64,000 nucleotides of DNA from Impatiens glandulifera (GCF_907164915.1 NC_061862.1:138313520-138377519); one strand, 5' to 3'. Numbered from the stretch's first letter, positions 1-13,769 are shown. Notes: generated by a model from the sequence alone, not told the origin. Translations and numbers: made by a program.

Positions 1-469
1 AGAAGATATCATTTTGTCATATCACATTTGTTTTCCGCTAATGACACACTATGTATAGAAATTTACCTATAAGAATTTTAAGCACATTCTAGATATTTTA
101 TGATTATTCGGTGAATGTCTTGGTTTTTGAGTTAATCTTAATAAGTCAAACATTTTTTTTCTTATATTTAGTTTCGAATAGAAGAAGGATGGGGTTGAAA
201 AATGTGTTTGGGGTTCAAAATTGGTGGTCTTCCTTCAAACTATTTTGGTATGCTATTAGGTCATAAATTTTGATCTAAGATCTCTTCAAACTCGATTATC
301 ACTAAAATAAAATATATAATGTTTAAATGGAAAAACAAAATAATCTCAAAAGGGTGTTGACTAATCCTCATTAAGTGTGTTGTCATCTATGTCCACATAT
401 ACAATGTCTTTATTCATTCTTTTTAAGAGTGTGGCAGTGAAAATTGAGAGAATAATGTGTATTTTTTAT

Positions 470-1350
470 GTGAATCTTTTAACTCATCGTTTTTTCATCT
501 AGTTAGTTGAGATAAGGTTAAATATTTTAAAGATCAAGATATTGTTTTCTTTAATAAGCATCTTCTATCAAAATAGTGTAGTAGATTTGTAACGAAGTCG
601 AATAGTCTTTGGACATCGATGATCAGATGTATGGTCATAATTGATCTGGTTGGTCACTAAAATGTCTAATTATTTAGCGGCGTGTAGCATTTAGAGGGAA
701 ATTTATTTTATGTAGAAAATTTTTATGAACAGTTTAGATTCATTGTGGGGGATGGTTCTTCGATCAGTTTTTAGGACGACATTTTGTCTAGTGTCAAAAG
801 TGTAGTAACGACGTATCATGAGCTTGATTCCATTGATACGTGTAAATATGTCACATCTAAGGACATGTTTGATCTTTGGTCTAGTGATTTCATAACTAAA
901 TTAAATATAGAAGGAGATTAAACATTAGAGAGAGTTCATCCCACAATATAATTTTACTTTTTGTAGGATGATATGTGTATGAAAAAAGGTTGTGTTATGA
1001 TTAGTCGTACGCGTCATTAGAAGGTTAAATCAATAACTCACTTACTTTTGCATTGTTGAGAGATGACTAATATTTGAAGTATTTTATGGAGTATTACTGA
1101 GATTCATTGGGTGATGTCTGAGTTTTTGGGTAGTTGCTCAAAAGTTTTGATTGATGCGGCTGATATAATAGACCTATATATTTGGGTTACCGTCCTAATT
1201 ATTTTTTAGTGTACTATCTGATTGGAGAGAAATCGTTTAACTTTCAATGATCGTAGTCCTTTGATGCGTATTATTAAAAATGTTATTAAATGACGCTTTT
1301 TGATATTTATTCTGGAAAGTCAGTAGAGTCGGTCGGAGGAGTTAATTATT
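470..1350 (+). mobile_element. LINE ORF2 C-terminal relic
   Basis: Broken frames read like the C-terminal part of plant L1-type LINE ORF2. Around 720-800 there is an RF-VGDGSSISF-DD stretch like the 'F-VGDG--I-FW-D' segment of these proteins. Around 1040-1060 there is a HLLLHC stretch typical of the zf-RVT domain. At 1225-1290 the frame reads ERNRLTFNDRSPLMRIIKNVIK, like the 'W-ERN-R-F' block near the ORF2 end. Many stops and frameshifts interrupt it, so it is dead. The 5' part lies to the left or is lost, and no poly-A tail or target duplication was found. Family assignment is by recognised pattern, not by search. Confidence 0.7.
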
Positions 1351-4300
1351 TTTCTTAAGAACTTACGAGCTCGATAACCTATTGAGTAACATTTTTTCAT
1401 ATAATGTTTTATCCGTTGTGTTTAAACATTTTTTTTTATTAATTTTAATATACATCGACTATTTAAAAAAAATTTAACAAGTTCATCTAAATCCTAATTA
1501 TTAAAGGTATGAAATTTAGAAATTTAAATCATTCTTATATATAAGATTTTATCAAATTTTTGATTTTTTTTTTTCTCATTTTTTCCCTCCTATTTTCTTC
1601 TTCTTCGTGACCTGAAGGTTCTTTTATTAGTTTATAGGCAACCCAAACTCAGGATTTCAGCCTCAGATAGTTGATTTCAGCAAGTCCTCCATTTCAGCTT
1701 TCAGCTAGTCCTCCATTTCAGCTGAACATTAATAACTGATTGCATAAGGACTGAGATCTATTATCTTAGGTCTTCGATTTTGGCTTCGTAGGGCCAGGGG
1801 AAATAACGCCTGTTTTTCCAAACATCCATGTTGTTGACTTGAAGCTTACGCGAGGAAGATGACAAAGCACTGACGACGGTGTAATGTCTACCGGAATGGA
1901 TAAGGTTGGATCCGTGGCTGGAACTGACAAGGGGAGGGCAGGGCCGGCCCTGGTAAGCCTAGCAAGTGCTAAAGGCAGAACATTTATTAAATTAAAGAAG
2001 ACAATTATAGTATTTTTAAACATAAATAGATCTAATTTAGTGATTTATAATGTAAACAAAAATATTTTATCTAGTGAGTTCTAACCTCACCAAAATCTTT
2101 TATTTTTTTTAGTTGTCAAAATTGACGTTTTTTTTAAGTTGTCAAAATCGGTTTGTCTCAGATCTTAGGTTATTGTTGTTTCTGTTTTTAATCGGTTATT
2201 CTGGTTCCATAACTTTAGAGCGGGTTTGAGGAAGTGGTTTTTTTTGGTTTTATTTGAGCTTTTTCAAAAAAAAATTTGTTTGATTAAAAAGTAAAAAAAA
2301 TGGTTTTATTTATTTTTGACTAAAATGCCTTTTATCTCTATATTTTTATTTAATAATTAATTTATATTAAAAAAAAAGTAAAGTGTAATTTTGATATTTT
2401 AAGAGATAAATAGATGAATTAGATTAATGATGTGAATAATTTTTATGAGTTTTATTCCAATAACCCATTCATCAAATAAGCCTTATAGTAGTTAACCCAA
2501 TTATTGAAGTTGCCAAATATAAGCATGATGTGAGATTTTTTATTTTTTATTTTTTATTTTTGTCTTGTTCTCTTGTGTTTTTTCAATTTTGTGTCATCAT
2601 TTTTGTTTAATTAATCAAGTTTGTTTGTATTGTTTAGAGTTGTGTCTCGATTCTATTCATTTTGATTGCATTGGATATGGAGTCATGTTCATATTTGATC
2701 GGTTTTTGACACATTGTTCTCAGGTCAGCGGTCTAGTTGATCATCAGTTGATTCCAAACAAATAAGAGAGTTAAATCTAATTTATGTAATTAAAATCAAA
2801 TTATTCAAAATAATTCTAAAACCATGAATATAACTCTTGAGAAATATGTTAAATAATTTTAATAATCATGATTGCAATAAAATATATAAGTTTAGAATCT
2901 CAATTTAATTATAATTTAATGAATAAAACAAATTTTTGAATAGAAAAGTATACAAGTTGCACTAGGATTTACATCGCAGGTTCATAGTGAGACGATGTTT
3001 TGACGATACTAGAGGTTTCGGTTGAACTTTAAAAGAGTAAAAGCTCGTCCCATATTGTCAAATATATGAGTCACAAAATTATAGTTGTAGCATAAACTTC
3101 TTCTTAACTCTAATCTTCAATGAAATTGGTTCCTAGGTGTGAATAGATGATGCCTACCAAATTTTATTATATTTTCAAATAAAATGATCAAATACCATAT
3201 AAAAATGTTGAAATAATCAAGTGTTAAACTTTAGAGGATTTGTTTTTTCAACAAACTAAATTAGATATATCAAAGACAAGCTCTGCTGCAGATTTTCCAA
3301 CATTAAAAACAACATCAACATTGATCAATAAATTCAATAATATATCATATTGGAGGGTTATCACTGCCAACCATAAACCCGGTCAGCAAAATCCCCATTA
3401 TTTTTTTAATCTAAAGTTTTCAGGTTCTTCTCAACTAAATTCTTATAGGTTGTCAATAATTTTATAAAATTATATTAATTATAGAAAAAGAGCTCAACTA
3501 ATATAACAAATCTTCTTACATATGGTGCAATATAACTGCAACAAGTGACACAAATAAGTGGATTTCCCAGCCTCTTAAGGTCCTGAGTTTGAGTTCGTCA
3601 AACGACACAGTTATAATGGTTGAGTGTGTTTACGGGAAATAACCGAACTCCATCCCAAAAAAATCAATTAAAAAATGTTTCTCCTGGTAAACAAATTAGA
3701 AATGGTGGTGGAAAATCAAGCAACTGATCAATTAAGTAGCTAATAATACAACATCAAAGGCTATTTAACAACACAAAAATGGAGTATGAACTTTTAGTAT
3801 TTTTTTTACTGTCATGTTGTTTTTAATCAAATCGGTTTTAGTAAGAATCAAATTTTTAAGTTTGTTAGGGAATATCATCATTTACTTTAATTAGTGATGA
3901 TGACACAATTTTTAAATTTGTAAGCCATTAAATTAGTTTATAATAAAAGTATTTATCTTGAATTATTTATGTTAAAATGTTAATGTGAAATACTAATTTT
4001 GATCATTTTAATATATTAATAATTTTTTAGACCCATCAAATCAAAATTAGTAAAAGATGTCGTTAGTTAATTAAGCTTAACCGAAATCATTTACTTTTTT
4101 TTTTTAATGTTATTGAACATTTGTTGTAATGTTATTGATTAGAAAGTTAGCATTACAATTATTTTGTATACTAAAAAGTATGATTAATTTTAATGTTAGG
4201 TTAATTAGTATTATAAGATGATGTATGCTTAATGTGTACTTAGTTTGGTCTTTTGTATTATTTAGTTGACTTTTTTTTTTTGTCTTTGATTAAACAATTG

Positions 4301-5099
4301 TTCAAAATTTGGTAGTACCATATATGCTTAGTTTTATAGTTGTTGTTTGGATTGTTTTATTTTTATTTTTTATATATATTACATCGTTAAATCTTTGTCT
4401 TTTGGTTGATTTTATCTCATAATTTGAAAGTGTTTTGGGAAACATTTTGGAGATATGTAATAGTGAGTTATACAAAAGATTTATTCCTCATAATTTGAAG
4501 ATATCCCTCATATTAAGTATAATTTGAAGATGAAAATAATTTGGAAATATTTTAAAGATTTTTGTAATAGTTCAAACTTGATAGATTTTGTGTATTTAGT
4601 GAACATATAATTTTGAGGACTTTATTATTAACATTTTTAAGAGATCATTGAAGCTGACATTGTCTAGATAATTTCAAACTTTTTCATAGTCATATTAGAT
4701 AAGATAAACTCCACTATAGTATCGACATTATTTTCAAAATCAAAGTCTTAAGTTTGTTATCACACCTCCTTATATTTATTTACAAAGTTATGACAAAAGT
4801 GGAGACAACAAATTTCAACCATTTATGTACAATCTCAGAAGCTAAGGGTATTCATTAATTCATCTAATGTATCTCAAAAGTTTCATACCATATATTCTTA
4901 ATGGAACATTAAGATAAAAGAGTAAGAGCACTTATAAACTAAGACAAATTTACTTTAGGGTTAAGGGTAGACTTAAAACTATAAAAAAAACAGCAATATA
5001 ATTTTTTAAGGTTAAAATTGTGTAATGACTGTAATTTTTAATCTAATTCAATATATGTTTCTCAAGTTTTTAAAAAGAGGCGAAGACCTGATTTAACCG
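1351..5099. other. Gene-poor AT-rich intergenic stretch
   Basis: No convincing gene. Short reading frames at 1766-2084, 2565-2765 and 3240-3467 have no recognisable domain and several start at non-ATG codons. A perfect palindrome AGGGCCGGCCCT sits at 1940-1951, next to a 15-base segment that recurs at 26501. The piece 2240-2490 looks like a decayed MITE, ending in a TCAAATAAGCC-type terminus. Around 3545-3670 a GAGTTTGAGTTC box-B-like stretch is followed by an A-rich tail and may be a SINE relic. The rest is AT-rich sequence in which I see nothing. Confidence 0.5.
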
Positions 5100-8000
5100 T
5101 TTCATCCATAATTTTCTTTCATTTTCTTCAAACTTATCCTAAATGTTTTACAACCCTAACTGTAATTTCTGAATCAATCCTTACTTATCAGAATACAATC
5201 TTAATGATCACTCCCATTAAAGAATTTAATAGATAGAGAAACAAACTTCTGTAATTTGGACTTTCAAAAGACAACTCTTCTTCTCCTCTTATGAAGTTTG
5301 TCCGAAATCCTAAAACAGACTTTCTAGAATCAAAGTTGCCAACCATATCCGAGCCCTTGTACCCAAGTAGAATAAGCACGTCACTACCAAAATATAAGCA
5401 CACTTTTAAAGTACCTTTCAGATATCTCAATATCCACTTGACTACTTCCTAGTGCTCTTTTCTCGGATTTGAGAGAAATCTATAAACAATACCAACTAAA
5501 TGAGTGATGTCCGGTCTGGTGCAGACCATATCGTATATCAAGCTCCCAACTGCATATGCGTATGGAACATTCCTCATCTCCGCTTCTTCTTTCTCACTTA
5601 CCGGACATTACTTTGTAGAAAGTTTGAAATGAATCGTAAGTGGAAAGTTAACTCATTTTACTTTACTCATGTTAAATCGTTTAAGAACCTTCTCGATATA
5701 GTTTTTTTGAGATATTCACAACCTCCTATATTTATATCATGCAAGATCTTTATTCCAAGAATCTTCTTCGTTGACTTTAAGTCCTTCATTGCAAAAGATG
5801 CTCACCTCTACTTTTAGTTTGTCAATCTTGGCAACATCAAAACCAATGATCAACATGTCATTGACATATAACAAAAGATGATGAAGTCGTCATCTTAGTA
5901 TTTTTTTCAATAAACATGCAGTGATATAATGCAGTCTTACTATATCCATGACTCATCATGAAGGAGTCAAATTTCTTGTGCCACTACCTCGGAGCTTGCT
6001 TGAGTCTGTACAAGCTCTCTTTTTCAACTTGCACACAAGTTGTTCATTGCCTCTGACTTTGAATCCATCAGGTTGCTTCATATAAATCTCTTCTACCAAT
6101 TCACCATGAATAAAAATAGTTTTTACATCAAATTGTTCCACTCTAAGTTAGGGAATGCAACCAATCCTAGTGGAACTCAGATGGAGTAATTCTTTACCAC
6201 CGGAGAGATTATTTCTCAAAGTCGATCCCTTTCTTGAGTTTTTCTTTCCTTGAGGTAACTTTACCAAGTCATACGTGAGGTTATTATGTAAGGATTGTAT
6301 CTCTTATTGCATGAATTCCAACCACTTGTTCTTGTCATTAACTTTGACTACTTCTTGGTAAGTTTATAGTTTTTCCCCATTTGTGATCAATATATACTGA
6401 CCGGAAGGATATCTAACAGAGGTTGACTCTCCTTATTATATATCCTCAAAGGTTGTTGAACTGATATCGATGTACTTTCTTTCTCAATGTGTTCAACTGG
6501 CCCATCGTCGTTAACACCATCACCGTTGCCTTCTTGAGTGTCTCTCCTATGATCAAATCTCATGATAGGTGGAGTTGCATCCAAACTAACAGGAATTTCA
6601 GTAGAGGAACTAGCTTCTTTAGTCTTGTCACTATCATATGTAATACAACATCTACGATTCTCACGATCTTTTTCGTCATCGGATCCCATAACCTGTATTT
6701 GAACTCCCATGAAGACACAAGGATTTTCCTTATCGTCAATCTTCGATCTTTCAACTTTTGGGATATGAATGAACGCCTTGCAACTAAATACTCTCAAATG
6801 TTTGTAAGAGACATCTTTTTTGTTCCAAACCCTAATTGGAACGTCATTATTCAATATTGTTCTAGGAGAAATGTTTATCAAGTAAATTGTAGTTCTCGTT
6901 GTCTCCCCCCAAAACAACTTGAGTAACTTCGAATGAGACAAGATTCATCATATTCTTTCTTCAATCGTTTCATTCATTCTTTAAGCCACACCTTTGTATT
7001 GAGGTTTCTTTGAAGGTGTTTTCTTCAATATTATGTTGTGATCTCTATAATATTGTTCAAAACAGACCCTTGTATGCACCTCCGTTGTCTGACTTCACGT
7101 GTTGCAATTTCCTGCTTGTTTCTCTCTCAACTTTATCTTATAAATCTTTAAAACCTCTAACACATAGTATTTAGTTTTAAGAGCATAAAACCAAACATTT
7201 ATAGAGTGATCATCAATAAATGTTACGAAATAATATGCTCCACCAAAATATTTTTCTTGAATAGAACAAACATCAGTATGAATCAAATCAAGAACATTTG
7301 ATTTTTTATGCGGAGGGAGTATATGAAATACAAATTTATGTGTTTTTTCAGCTAAGCAATCATCATAGGTTTTCAAAGACATACTTTACAAACCGGTAAA
7401 ATATTGTTTCCTAGCGAAAGCTTGAAGGCCCTTCTCACTGGCGTGGTCAAGTCTCTTGTACCACAAATCAATATCCACATCTTTTTAGATTTATTTTATC
7501 TCTCCCTTGTACAATTTATCTTGCATTACATACAACATGTTCGTCTTCGTTCCTCTAGTCATCACGAGCGAACCTTTAGTGAGTTTCCACTTACCTTTAC
7601 CAAAATAATTCATGAACCCCTCATCGTCAAATTTTCCCGTAGAAATCAAGTTGAAGAGAAGATCTGGAACGTGCCTCAAATATCTGAATATCAATTTGCA
7701 CCCGACTATAGACTCTAAGAAAATATCACGGATATCTACTATCTTTGATGAAATGTCATTACCCATTCGGAGATTGCCAAAATCTCCTCTCGAATAAGTA
7801 GAGAAAAAGTTACCATGAAAAGTAACATGAAAAGAAGAATCAGAATCAATCACTTAGTCACTATCTTGACTTATTAGATTAACACAACTATCCTCGTATA
7901 TGACCCTCGTATATGGCGATGGTATTGCCCTTTATAACCGCATTAGTTTCTTTTTTACCATTTTGCCCTTCATTTTGCTTTTGTTTATATATTTGATATT

Positions 8001-8555
8001 CTCTCTTCATGTGCCCTATCTTGTTACAATGATAACACTTATGGCCACCACGAGACTTCAGTCTTCATTGATCGATTCATTCCTTTGTTTTCTATTGTGT
8101 GGAGATCTATTTTTTCCCCTTCCACACGACTCTAAATTACCTACTAGGGCTTTTGAAGTTGGTTCACATTTCTCTCTTCTTTTAGCCTCTTCGTTGAAAA
8201 TACTATCTTTAACTATTTCCATGTTAATAATACCATTTTTCGTTGAATTGCTCAATGAAATCACCAATGTTTCCCAATTGTCTAGTAACGAGCTAAGTAG
8301 TAAAGCGTGAAGCTCATCATCGAGATTCATATTCATCGATGTCACCTAATTCACCAAGTCAATAAACTTTCTAGTGTGTTCTGTCATACTCCCATAGTCT
8401 ATGTACTTCAAGTTCACGAGTCGCCAAATTATTATTTCCTTTTCCTAGAAAACCTTTCTCGAGCATGACTCCAACTTTTTCCAAAGAAATTGTGTGTCAT
8501 TCTCTTCTGTAATATGGTGAAAATGTGTAATAGCTGTAAATAGAAAAGACAAATT

Positions 8556-8558
<3 letters not shown>

Positions 8559-8607
<49 letters not shown>
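8559..8607. repeat. (TA)n microsatellite
   Basis: About 24 TA units inside the solo LTR, near its minus-strand 3' end. The tyrosine/isoleucine frames read across it are artefacts of the repeat. Confidence 0.95.
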
Positions 8608-8610
<3 letters not shown>

Positions 8611-9000
8611 GATAAGTGCATGAGTGACACCTCAAATGACCACTTAAGTTTAAATATATATGGGTAAAAGTTCTATTTTAATAATTTTTAGCAGAGAGAA
8701 AGTAGAGAGGGTGAAAGAAGAGAAAGAAATGTGTTCATCATATAAGAGAAGTTTGGGAAGAAAAGAGTTTAGGGCTTAGTTGAATTGGTGCATCTACGGG
8801 TTAGTTGGTTAAAGGTAAGAAATCTACTCTTACTACAGTTTAGTTTAGTTATATATATATATATATATTGTTTCAAGATGGAACATTTTTATTCAAAATG
8901 AGTTTATAAAAATATGGATAAAAAATGCATGTATTTGTTGATGATAAATTTTGAAATAATTTTATAAAATAATAGTTTATGATAGATGATTATGAAATAG

Positions 9001-9216
9001 TTTATGATAGTTGATTTTGAAATGACTTTTGATAAAATGAGGGTTTATGATAGATGATTTTGAAATGGCTTTTGATAAAATGAGGGTTTATGATAGATGG
9101 TTTAGAAATGGCTTTTTGATAAAATGAGGATTTATGATAGATGATTTTAAAATGGCTTTTGATAAAATGAGGATTTATGATAGATGATTTTAAAATGGCT
9201 TTTGATAAAAGAATGG
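9001..9216. repeat. 43-44 bp tandem repeat, five units
   Basis: The units begin TTTATGATAGATGATTTT and recur at 9001, 9044, 9087, 9131 and 9174, ending near 9216. They lie inside the solo LTR, so the array is probably an LTR-internal minisatellite. Confidence 0.9.
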
Positions 9217-9399
9217 TTTGTGATAAATGGTTTTCAAAAAAGTTTGAGCTTCTTATTTAGACAATGAAATGGAATACAATATACTTGGACTTAAAAATTA
9301 AGTTTTACATAATTATGAAGATTTTGGACTATTTTTATTACTTTGAACTTGATTTTGTAATTATTTATCTAATAATTGACTATTTGTGCCTCGAATGTC

Positions 9400-9570
9400 A
9401 TTTATACCGGTTAATACATTAACGCAAGACCTTTATGTCTTGGTTGATGGTTATTACATCAACGTAAGATTTTTATGTCTTGGTTGATGACTATTGCGTC
9501 AATGCAATACCCTAGTCTTGATTGATGGCTATTGCGTCTATACAAAACTTTTATGTCTTGATAGATGGAT
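9400..9570. repeat. Degenerate repeat, about 45-50 bp period, three to four units
   Basis: Variants of 'TTATGTCTTGGTTGATGG-TATTRC-TCAAYG' recur about four times inside the solo LTR. The copies differ at many positions, so it is older than the array at 9001-9216. Confidence 0.7.
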
Positions 9571-10204
9571 TATATTAAGTTATCACCGTATTACAATCAC
9601 TACATTGATCCTAGAGCTATTATAAGTATATATTAGTTAGGAGGACGATTAGGAAGAAGACGATATATATTTAGACTAGTCGGTAAAAAAGTTTAACACT
9701 CTATTTTGTATTAGTATAGATGTATGAAAAGATATGTCAAATATGAAAAGATATTTTTTTGTAAGAATGTGATATGTCATCATCTATTTTGGACTAATGT
9801 TGAAGGTCTTAGTCTATGGCAAAAAACTTTTGATGATGAATGAAGATATTAGTCTATTATGTCGATGCTAAAAGATTTTTGGTTAGCCTAGCATGTTATG
9901 TATGGCTAATGACATGCGACGACTGCAGACCTCATTTGGTTTGGTTTGGGGCGTGACAAAATGTTTTGGTCAACTCACTTCCTGATCGCAGCAACTGCTT
10001 TCCAATTCAAGATTTTCCAATCTTCATCGATCATCGTGTCTGATTTTGTCGTGCCTTGTACAAGCCGAAACAAATCTCTACAAATCAGTAAATATATAAT
10101 CTTGCATTTTTAGACCGAAAAGTTCGTCGATGTTAGATTAATCATCCCGATCGAATTCTACTCATCCATTTGGCACACAAGAAATTTTATTAGTCTATCA
10201 AAAT

Positions 10205-10216
10205 TCTCTAATACCA
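10205..10216 (-). other. Primer-binding site of the Copia element
   Basis: On the minus strand this reads TGGTATTAGAGA, which differs at two positions from TGGTATCAGAGC, the usual site complementary to the initiator Met tRNA. It lies two bases from the inner end of the LTR at 10219, where a primer-binding site should be. Confidence 0.75.
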
Positions 10217-10218
10217 CT

Positions 10219-10789
10219 TGTTGGGAAAAATCTTTTCAATAACAACTGCGTAATAACTTTATTTTCCCTCTTTGTATGGCACAACGAGATAATCAAAATA
10301 AAAAACTAAATAACAAGAAATAAAATCAAGCACACAAAGACACGTCGATTTTAGCATGAAAAATTCAACAAAGATAAAAAAAACTACGGGACCGCAGGAC
10401 CTTAAAAGAACATTCACTATATTGTAGTGAGTTACACAAAAGACTTCTCTAACACCCTAGAAGTTCACTAATACAAAATCTCATCAAAGTGGAATACTCA
10501 AACGAATATCTGAGAGAAATCCAAACAAAGATTTAGACTAATTAAATTGTAGAAAACTTTGCAATGATTCAGCACATGTCATTCTCGTTGAAACTCTAAA
10601 TATCTAACCCTTATTTTTATTTATTTCTCTTTGTGTGTGGTTTTCTGTATTTCTCTAGAAACTCTTGTTACTTATTATATAGTTTAGTATAGAATAGAAT
10701 AATAATATAAGATATTATATATATTATTAATTAAGCCAATGAACCGGTCACCCCCATCACCTATCACATTAGTAATGTTGGACCCAACA
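10219..10789 (-). repeat. 5' LTR of the Copia element (571 bp)
   Basis: The segment opens TGTTGGG and closes CCCAACA, a 7-base perfect inverted terminus with TG...CA ends, as expected for a Copia LTR. The primer-binding site and the gag start follow on the minus strand. A partner 3' LTR is not visible left of 5.1 kb, so the target duplication cannot be checked. Confidence 0.75.
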
Positions 10790-13769
10790 AAATCAACCAG
10801 ATGATTCTAGACTATATTCATTGAACCTTAGAAAAAATGTTGATGAAGAAAGGTATAGTACAAATGAAACATGAAACGATTTCCCTTACAAGAAATAATC
10901 CACTAACTAGTAACATAAACTAAGCTAAGGTAGACAAATGGAACTAAATTTAAAACCAAGAAAATTTTGGAATTTTTCAAGATATCTTTTTAAGATTTAT
11001 CATTTCTTATACATTCTATTTTCTTTATATCATTATCATTATAAGCATCAAATCATTTATTTCATCAAGTAATTTTCTTAGTAATAACGACCAGAATTAT
11101 TATACCCTGTCGACAATGTTCATAATTCTTACCAATAAAATTGTATGAACCTTTTCCGTCGGCTATCCTAATCGCATGTAACAATAAATATGTGCAATAA
11201 AAACCAACTATAATTATCATTGATATTGCTCATTTTCACTTCCAACCGAGTTTTGTCTATGGTTTTCAATGGTAAAAGGGCAGTATTTACTGTTTATAAT
11301 AACATTTTTTTTACTAATATTGATGTACGATGTGAATGATAATTTTTTTTTTAACTATGACACCCACCACTATGGTGGGTAATGTGAATGATAAAATTAA
11401 TGAAAGAGATTATGATTATTTAAATTAAATTCAAATAATAAAAAATCAAGGCCTTATTCTCAAACATACCATAAGAGATTAACTAAATGCCAATGAAATG
11501 AATATTTGTAAATTGAATTATTATAACAAATAGGAAAATTATCAAATTTTATATAACTTCACAGTTAAAATATTCAAAATGTAAGCTAGTCAAAACTTCG
11601 ACAAACCATTTGTGGACTATATTAGAATCGTCGCTAATTAAACGCCAGTAAAACACAGCGGGTAACACTTCATGAGGAGCTTTTATGCGTCGCTAAATGT
11701 ATTTTTGTGTGCTGACATAAGTAATACATGATATATATTGCATCAATCTGTACGGTTGAAACTCAAATTCCACATGTATGGACCACAAAACTAACCACGA
11801 ATTCTAAAGAAGCTCCCAATTTACCAACTCATGACCGGCCACCCATTTCTTTACCAATACTAACAAATTGTTGACAAAGCTTCGGTTAATTTTCAACCGA
11901 AAACTACATACACACCGTACCAATACAAATTTCAAATTGTACAAAAGGTGGATGTGTCGTTGTTAGAAGAATTTATACCCATGAAAATTATAAACTAAAT
12001 AAAGGTCGCAATTAATCAAACTAGAAGAAATTAGCAAGCAATGTTAGTCCATGGAATTAATCCCACTTATAATAGAAAGGTCTTGCATGAGAGGGACAAT
12101 CAAGTATTTGTTTTTCTCAGAAGATTATAGATTTTATTTAGTTCAACCAATATTGTTTAAATTAAATAAGAATATCAATGTATACTTATTTGGAAAAACA
12201 TAAATTTTGTTTATGTTTCGTTCACGAGTTCGAAAACTTTTTATGTTTTATCACTAAATTAATTATAAGTAACTATCGTATCTCAGTTTATTAAACCAAT
12301 ATAAAATGAAAAAAAAAATAAGAGAGGAAAGAGTAACATTTTTCATTGGAGTAAATAGACATTGACATTGAAGACTAATATGTCATTGGAAATAATTGCA
12401 TGTACTAATTTTATGTCTCATAAGTCTACTAACTTTGACAAACAAGTATATCATACAATAAATTAAGCCATCAATTGATTACTCCTCCATTCAATCATCA
12501 TTTGTGAAATAATTAGCACTCTCTTTCATTAATCCATTATAAACACGAAAATATAATTTATTATAAGTTCATCAATATGTAGAAGAGGTCAAAACAAAAT
12601 CTCAATAATTAGGCGATATGAAGTCAACTTGTATATTGGTTATCTTCCCATAATAATCATATGTATGAAGAAACTTTTAATTTCTTTACGTATGTAATAG
12701 TTCACATCGCTATGAATCTTATGTATTTCTCTTTTTTGTTTTGATTTAACTGTCTCCTTTTTCTCCACGATGAACAATCACTTATACAGTTTTCTTAAAA
12801 TGTTTAATCTCATCTTCACGAGTTATTACTGCTATTACTCTACACTTAAATAAGTCATTGCAATGATTTATGCCACAAATAGTTTTGTATTATGACTACT
12901 TCGTTATATGAGGCTGCATATTAGGAGTTTACGTATGACGATTTTGAGATGGATCCTACGACCTTTGGAAGAATACCGAGAAATACCTCTACTAATTAGA
13001 ATATGCCTTTTTTAATATCAAAAGTTCTTGTTATTCTGGATACAATTGACCATTTATGCACCAATTTTGGACAAGAGACTCATGGTTAAGGAGCTATCAA
13101 GAGGAGGTTTCCAAGGACCCTCAAGAGAGGCACATGCGCAGTGAAAAAGTCCTTTTATGCGAAAACAATTGTTTCGAGTTTGGAAAAATCAATGAGAAAT
13201 TTCATTAGTATTGTTGAAAAGTTTCTTTCTGAGCTTCATAAAACACAAATAAAAATGATGCAATGATTGTTAAAAAACTCTTAGCCAAAGAAATGCAAAT
13301 AATTTATAGTGGTGTCTAGGCTTAAACCCTCACTTTGGCCTTCCCTATATCTATTAATTAAAGTTAAGAGATTCAAAAATAATCCTATATTTTGTTTGTT
13401 TTAAAAAAGTTAAGAGATTCAAAATCAAGCTCAAAACCATATCTTTGAAATTAAACTCATACAACATAATTGTGGGCTTAGAAAAATAAAAATACAACAT
13501 TCTAACTGGATAAACCTAGACTCTTATTTATTTTTTATATAAAATATTTATTTTTGAAAAGTATATATATTTTATATTATATTTGAAAAGTATATATATT
13601 TTGTATTTATACATACTTTTCAAATATATTGGGAGTCAATAAAGGAACTTGTAGGAAAAGTATCAAAATATGACTTTTAATTTGTAGTATCAATTCGCAC
13701 CAGGTTCCAGAAGAGCCTCATAAATAATAGGGAAATGGTCAACTCTATTCTATCATTGAATCCCTTCCC
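10790..13769. other. Intergenic stretch upstream of the zinc-finger gene
   Basis: AT-rich, with no gene that I can support. A short hairpin ACCCACCA-CTA-TGGTGGGT lies at 11362-11380. The piece 12900-13330 is less AT-rich but reads as no known protein in any frame. The last few hundred bases should hold the promoter of the gene at 13885. Confidence 0.5.

Larger units (their letters stand above)
8526..9958 (-). mobile_element. Solo LTR (Gypsy-like) inside Copia gag
   Basis: On the minus strand the 1433-bp segment starts TGTCACGCCCCA, a common start of plant Gypsy-type LTRs, and ends CTATTACA. It has TG...CA ends and is flanked by the 5-bp direct repeat AAATG at 8521-8525 and 9959-9963. The interrupted Copia gag reads ...DQNI on one side and resumes HHITEEND...WKKLE on the other, so this is a later insertion. 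No primer-binding site or coding sequence is inside, which fits a solo LTR left by LTR-LTR recombination. It contains a TA microsatellite and two short tandem arrays. Confidence 0.85.
5100..10204 (-). mobile_element. Decayed Tnt1-type Copia retrotransposon, internal region
   Basis: Read on the minus strand the fragments come in Copia order. Gag start is near 10160-9964 (KFDGMINL..., TDEDWKILN-KAVAAIR). Gag continues at 8520-8058 (FLWKKLES, then MNLDDELHALLLSSLLDNWETLVISLSNS). The protease/pre-integrase part is 7853-7491 (VPDLLFNLISTGKFDDEG). Integrase is 7382-7095 (DLIHTDVC, FVTFIDDHSINVWFYALKTK) and 6941-6650. Reverse transcriptase is 6141-5960 (EQFDVKTIFIHGELVEEIYMKQPDGFKV). The RNase H start is 5430-5330 (RYLKGTLKVCLYFGSD, FDSRKSVLGF). 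The order and wording match the Tnt1 lineage. Frameshifts and stops throughout show it is inactive. Gag is split by a solo LTR at 8526-9958. No 3' LTR is recognisable to the left, so the element seems truncated in RNase H. Confidence 0.88.

Noticed and set aside
1766..2023. 85-codon minus-strand frame; a plus-strand stretch FDFGFVGPGEITPVFPNIHVVDLKL also looked protein-like
   Set aside because: The plus-strand frame stops after about 35 codons, no splice structure or known family was recognised, and the area adjoins a repeat edge.
8432..8635. Tyr-Ile repeat frames
   Set aside because: Produced by the TA microsatellite inside the solo LTR.
12900..13330. Less AT-rich stretch with some long codon runs
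   Set aside because: No frame longer than a few dozen codons and no recognised family.
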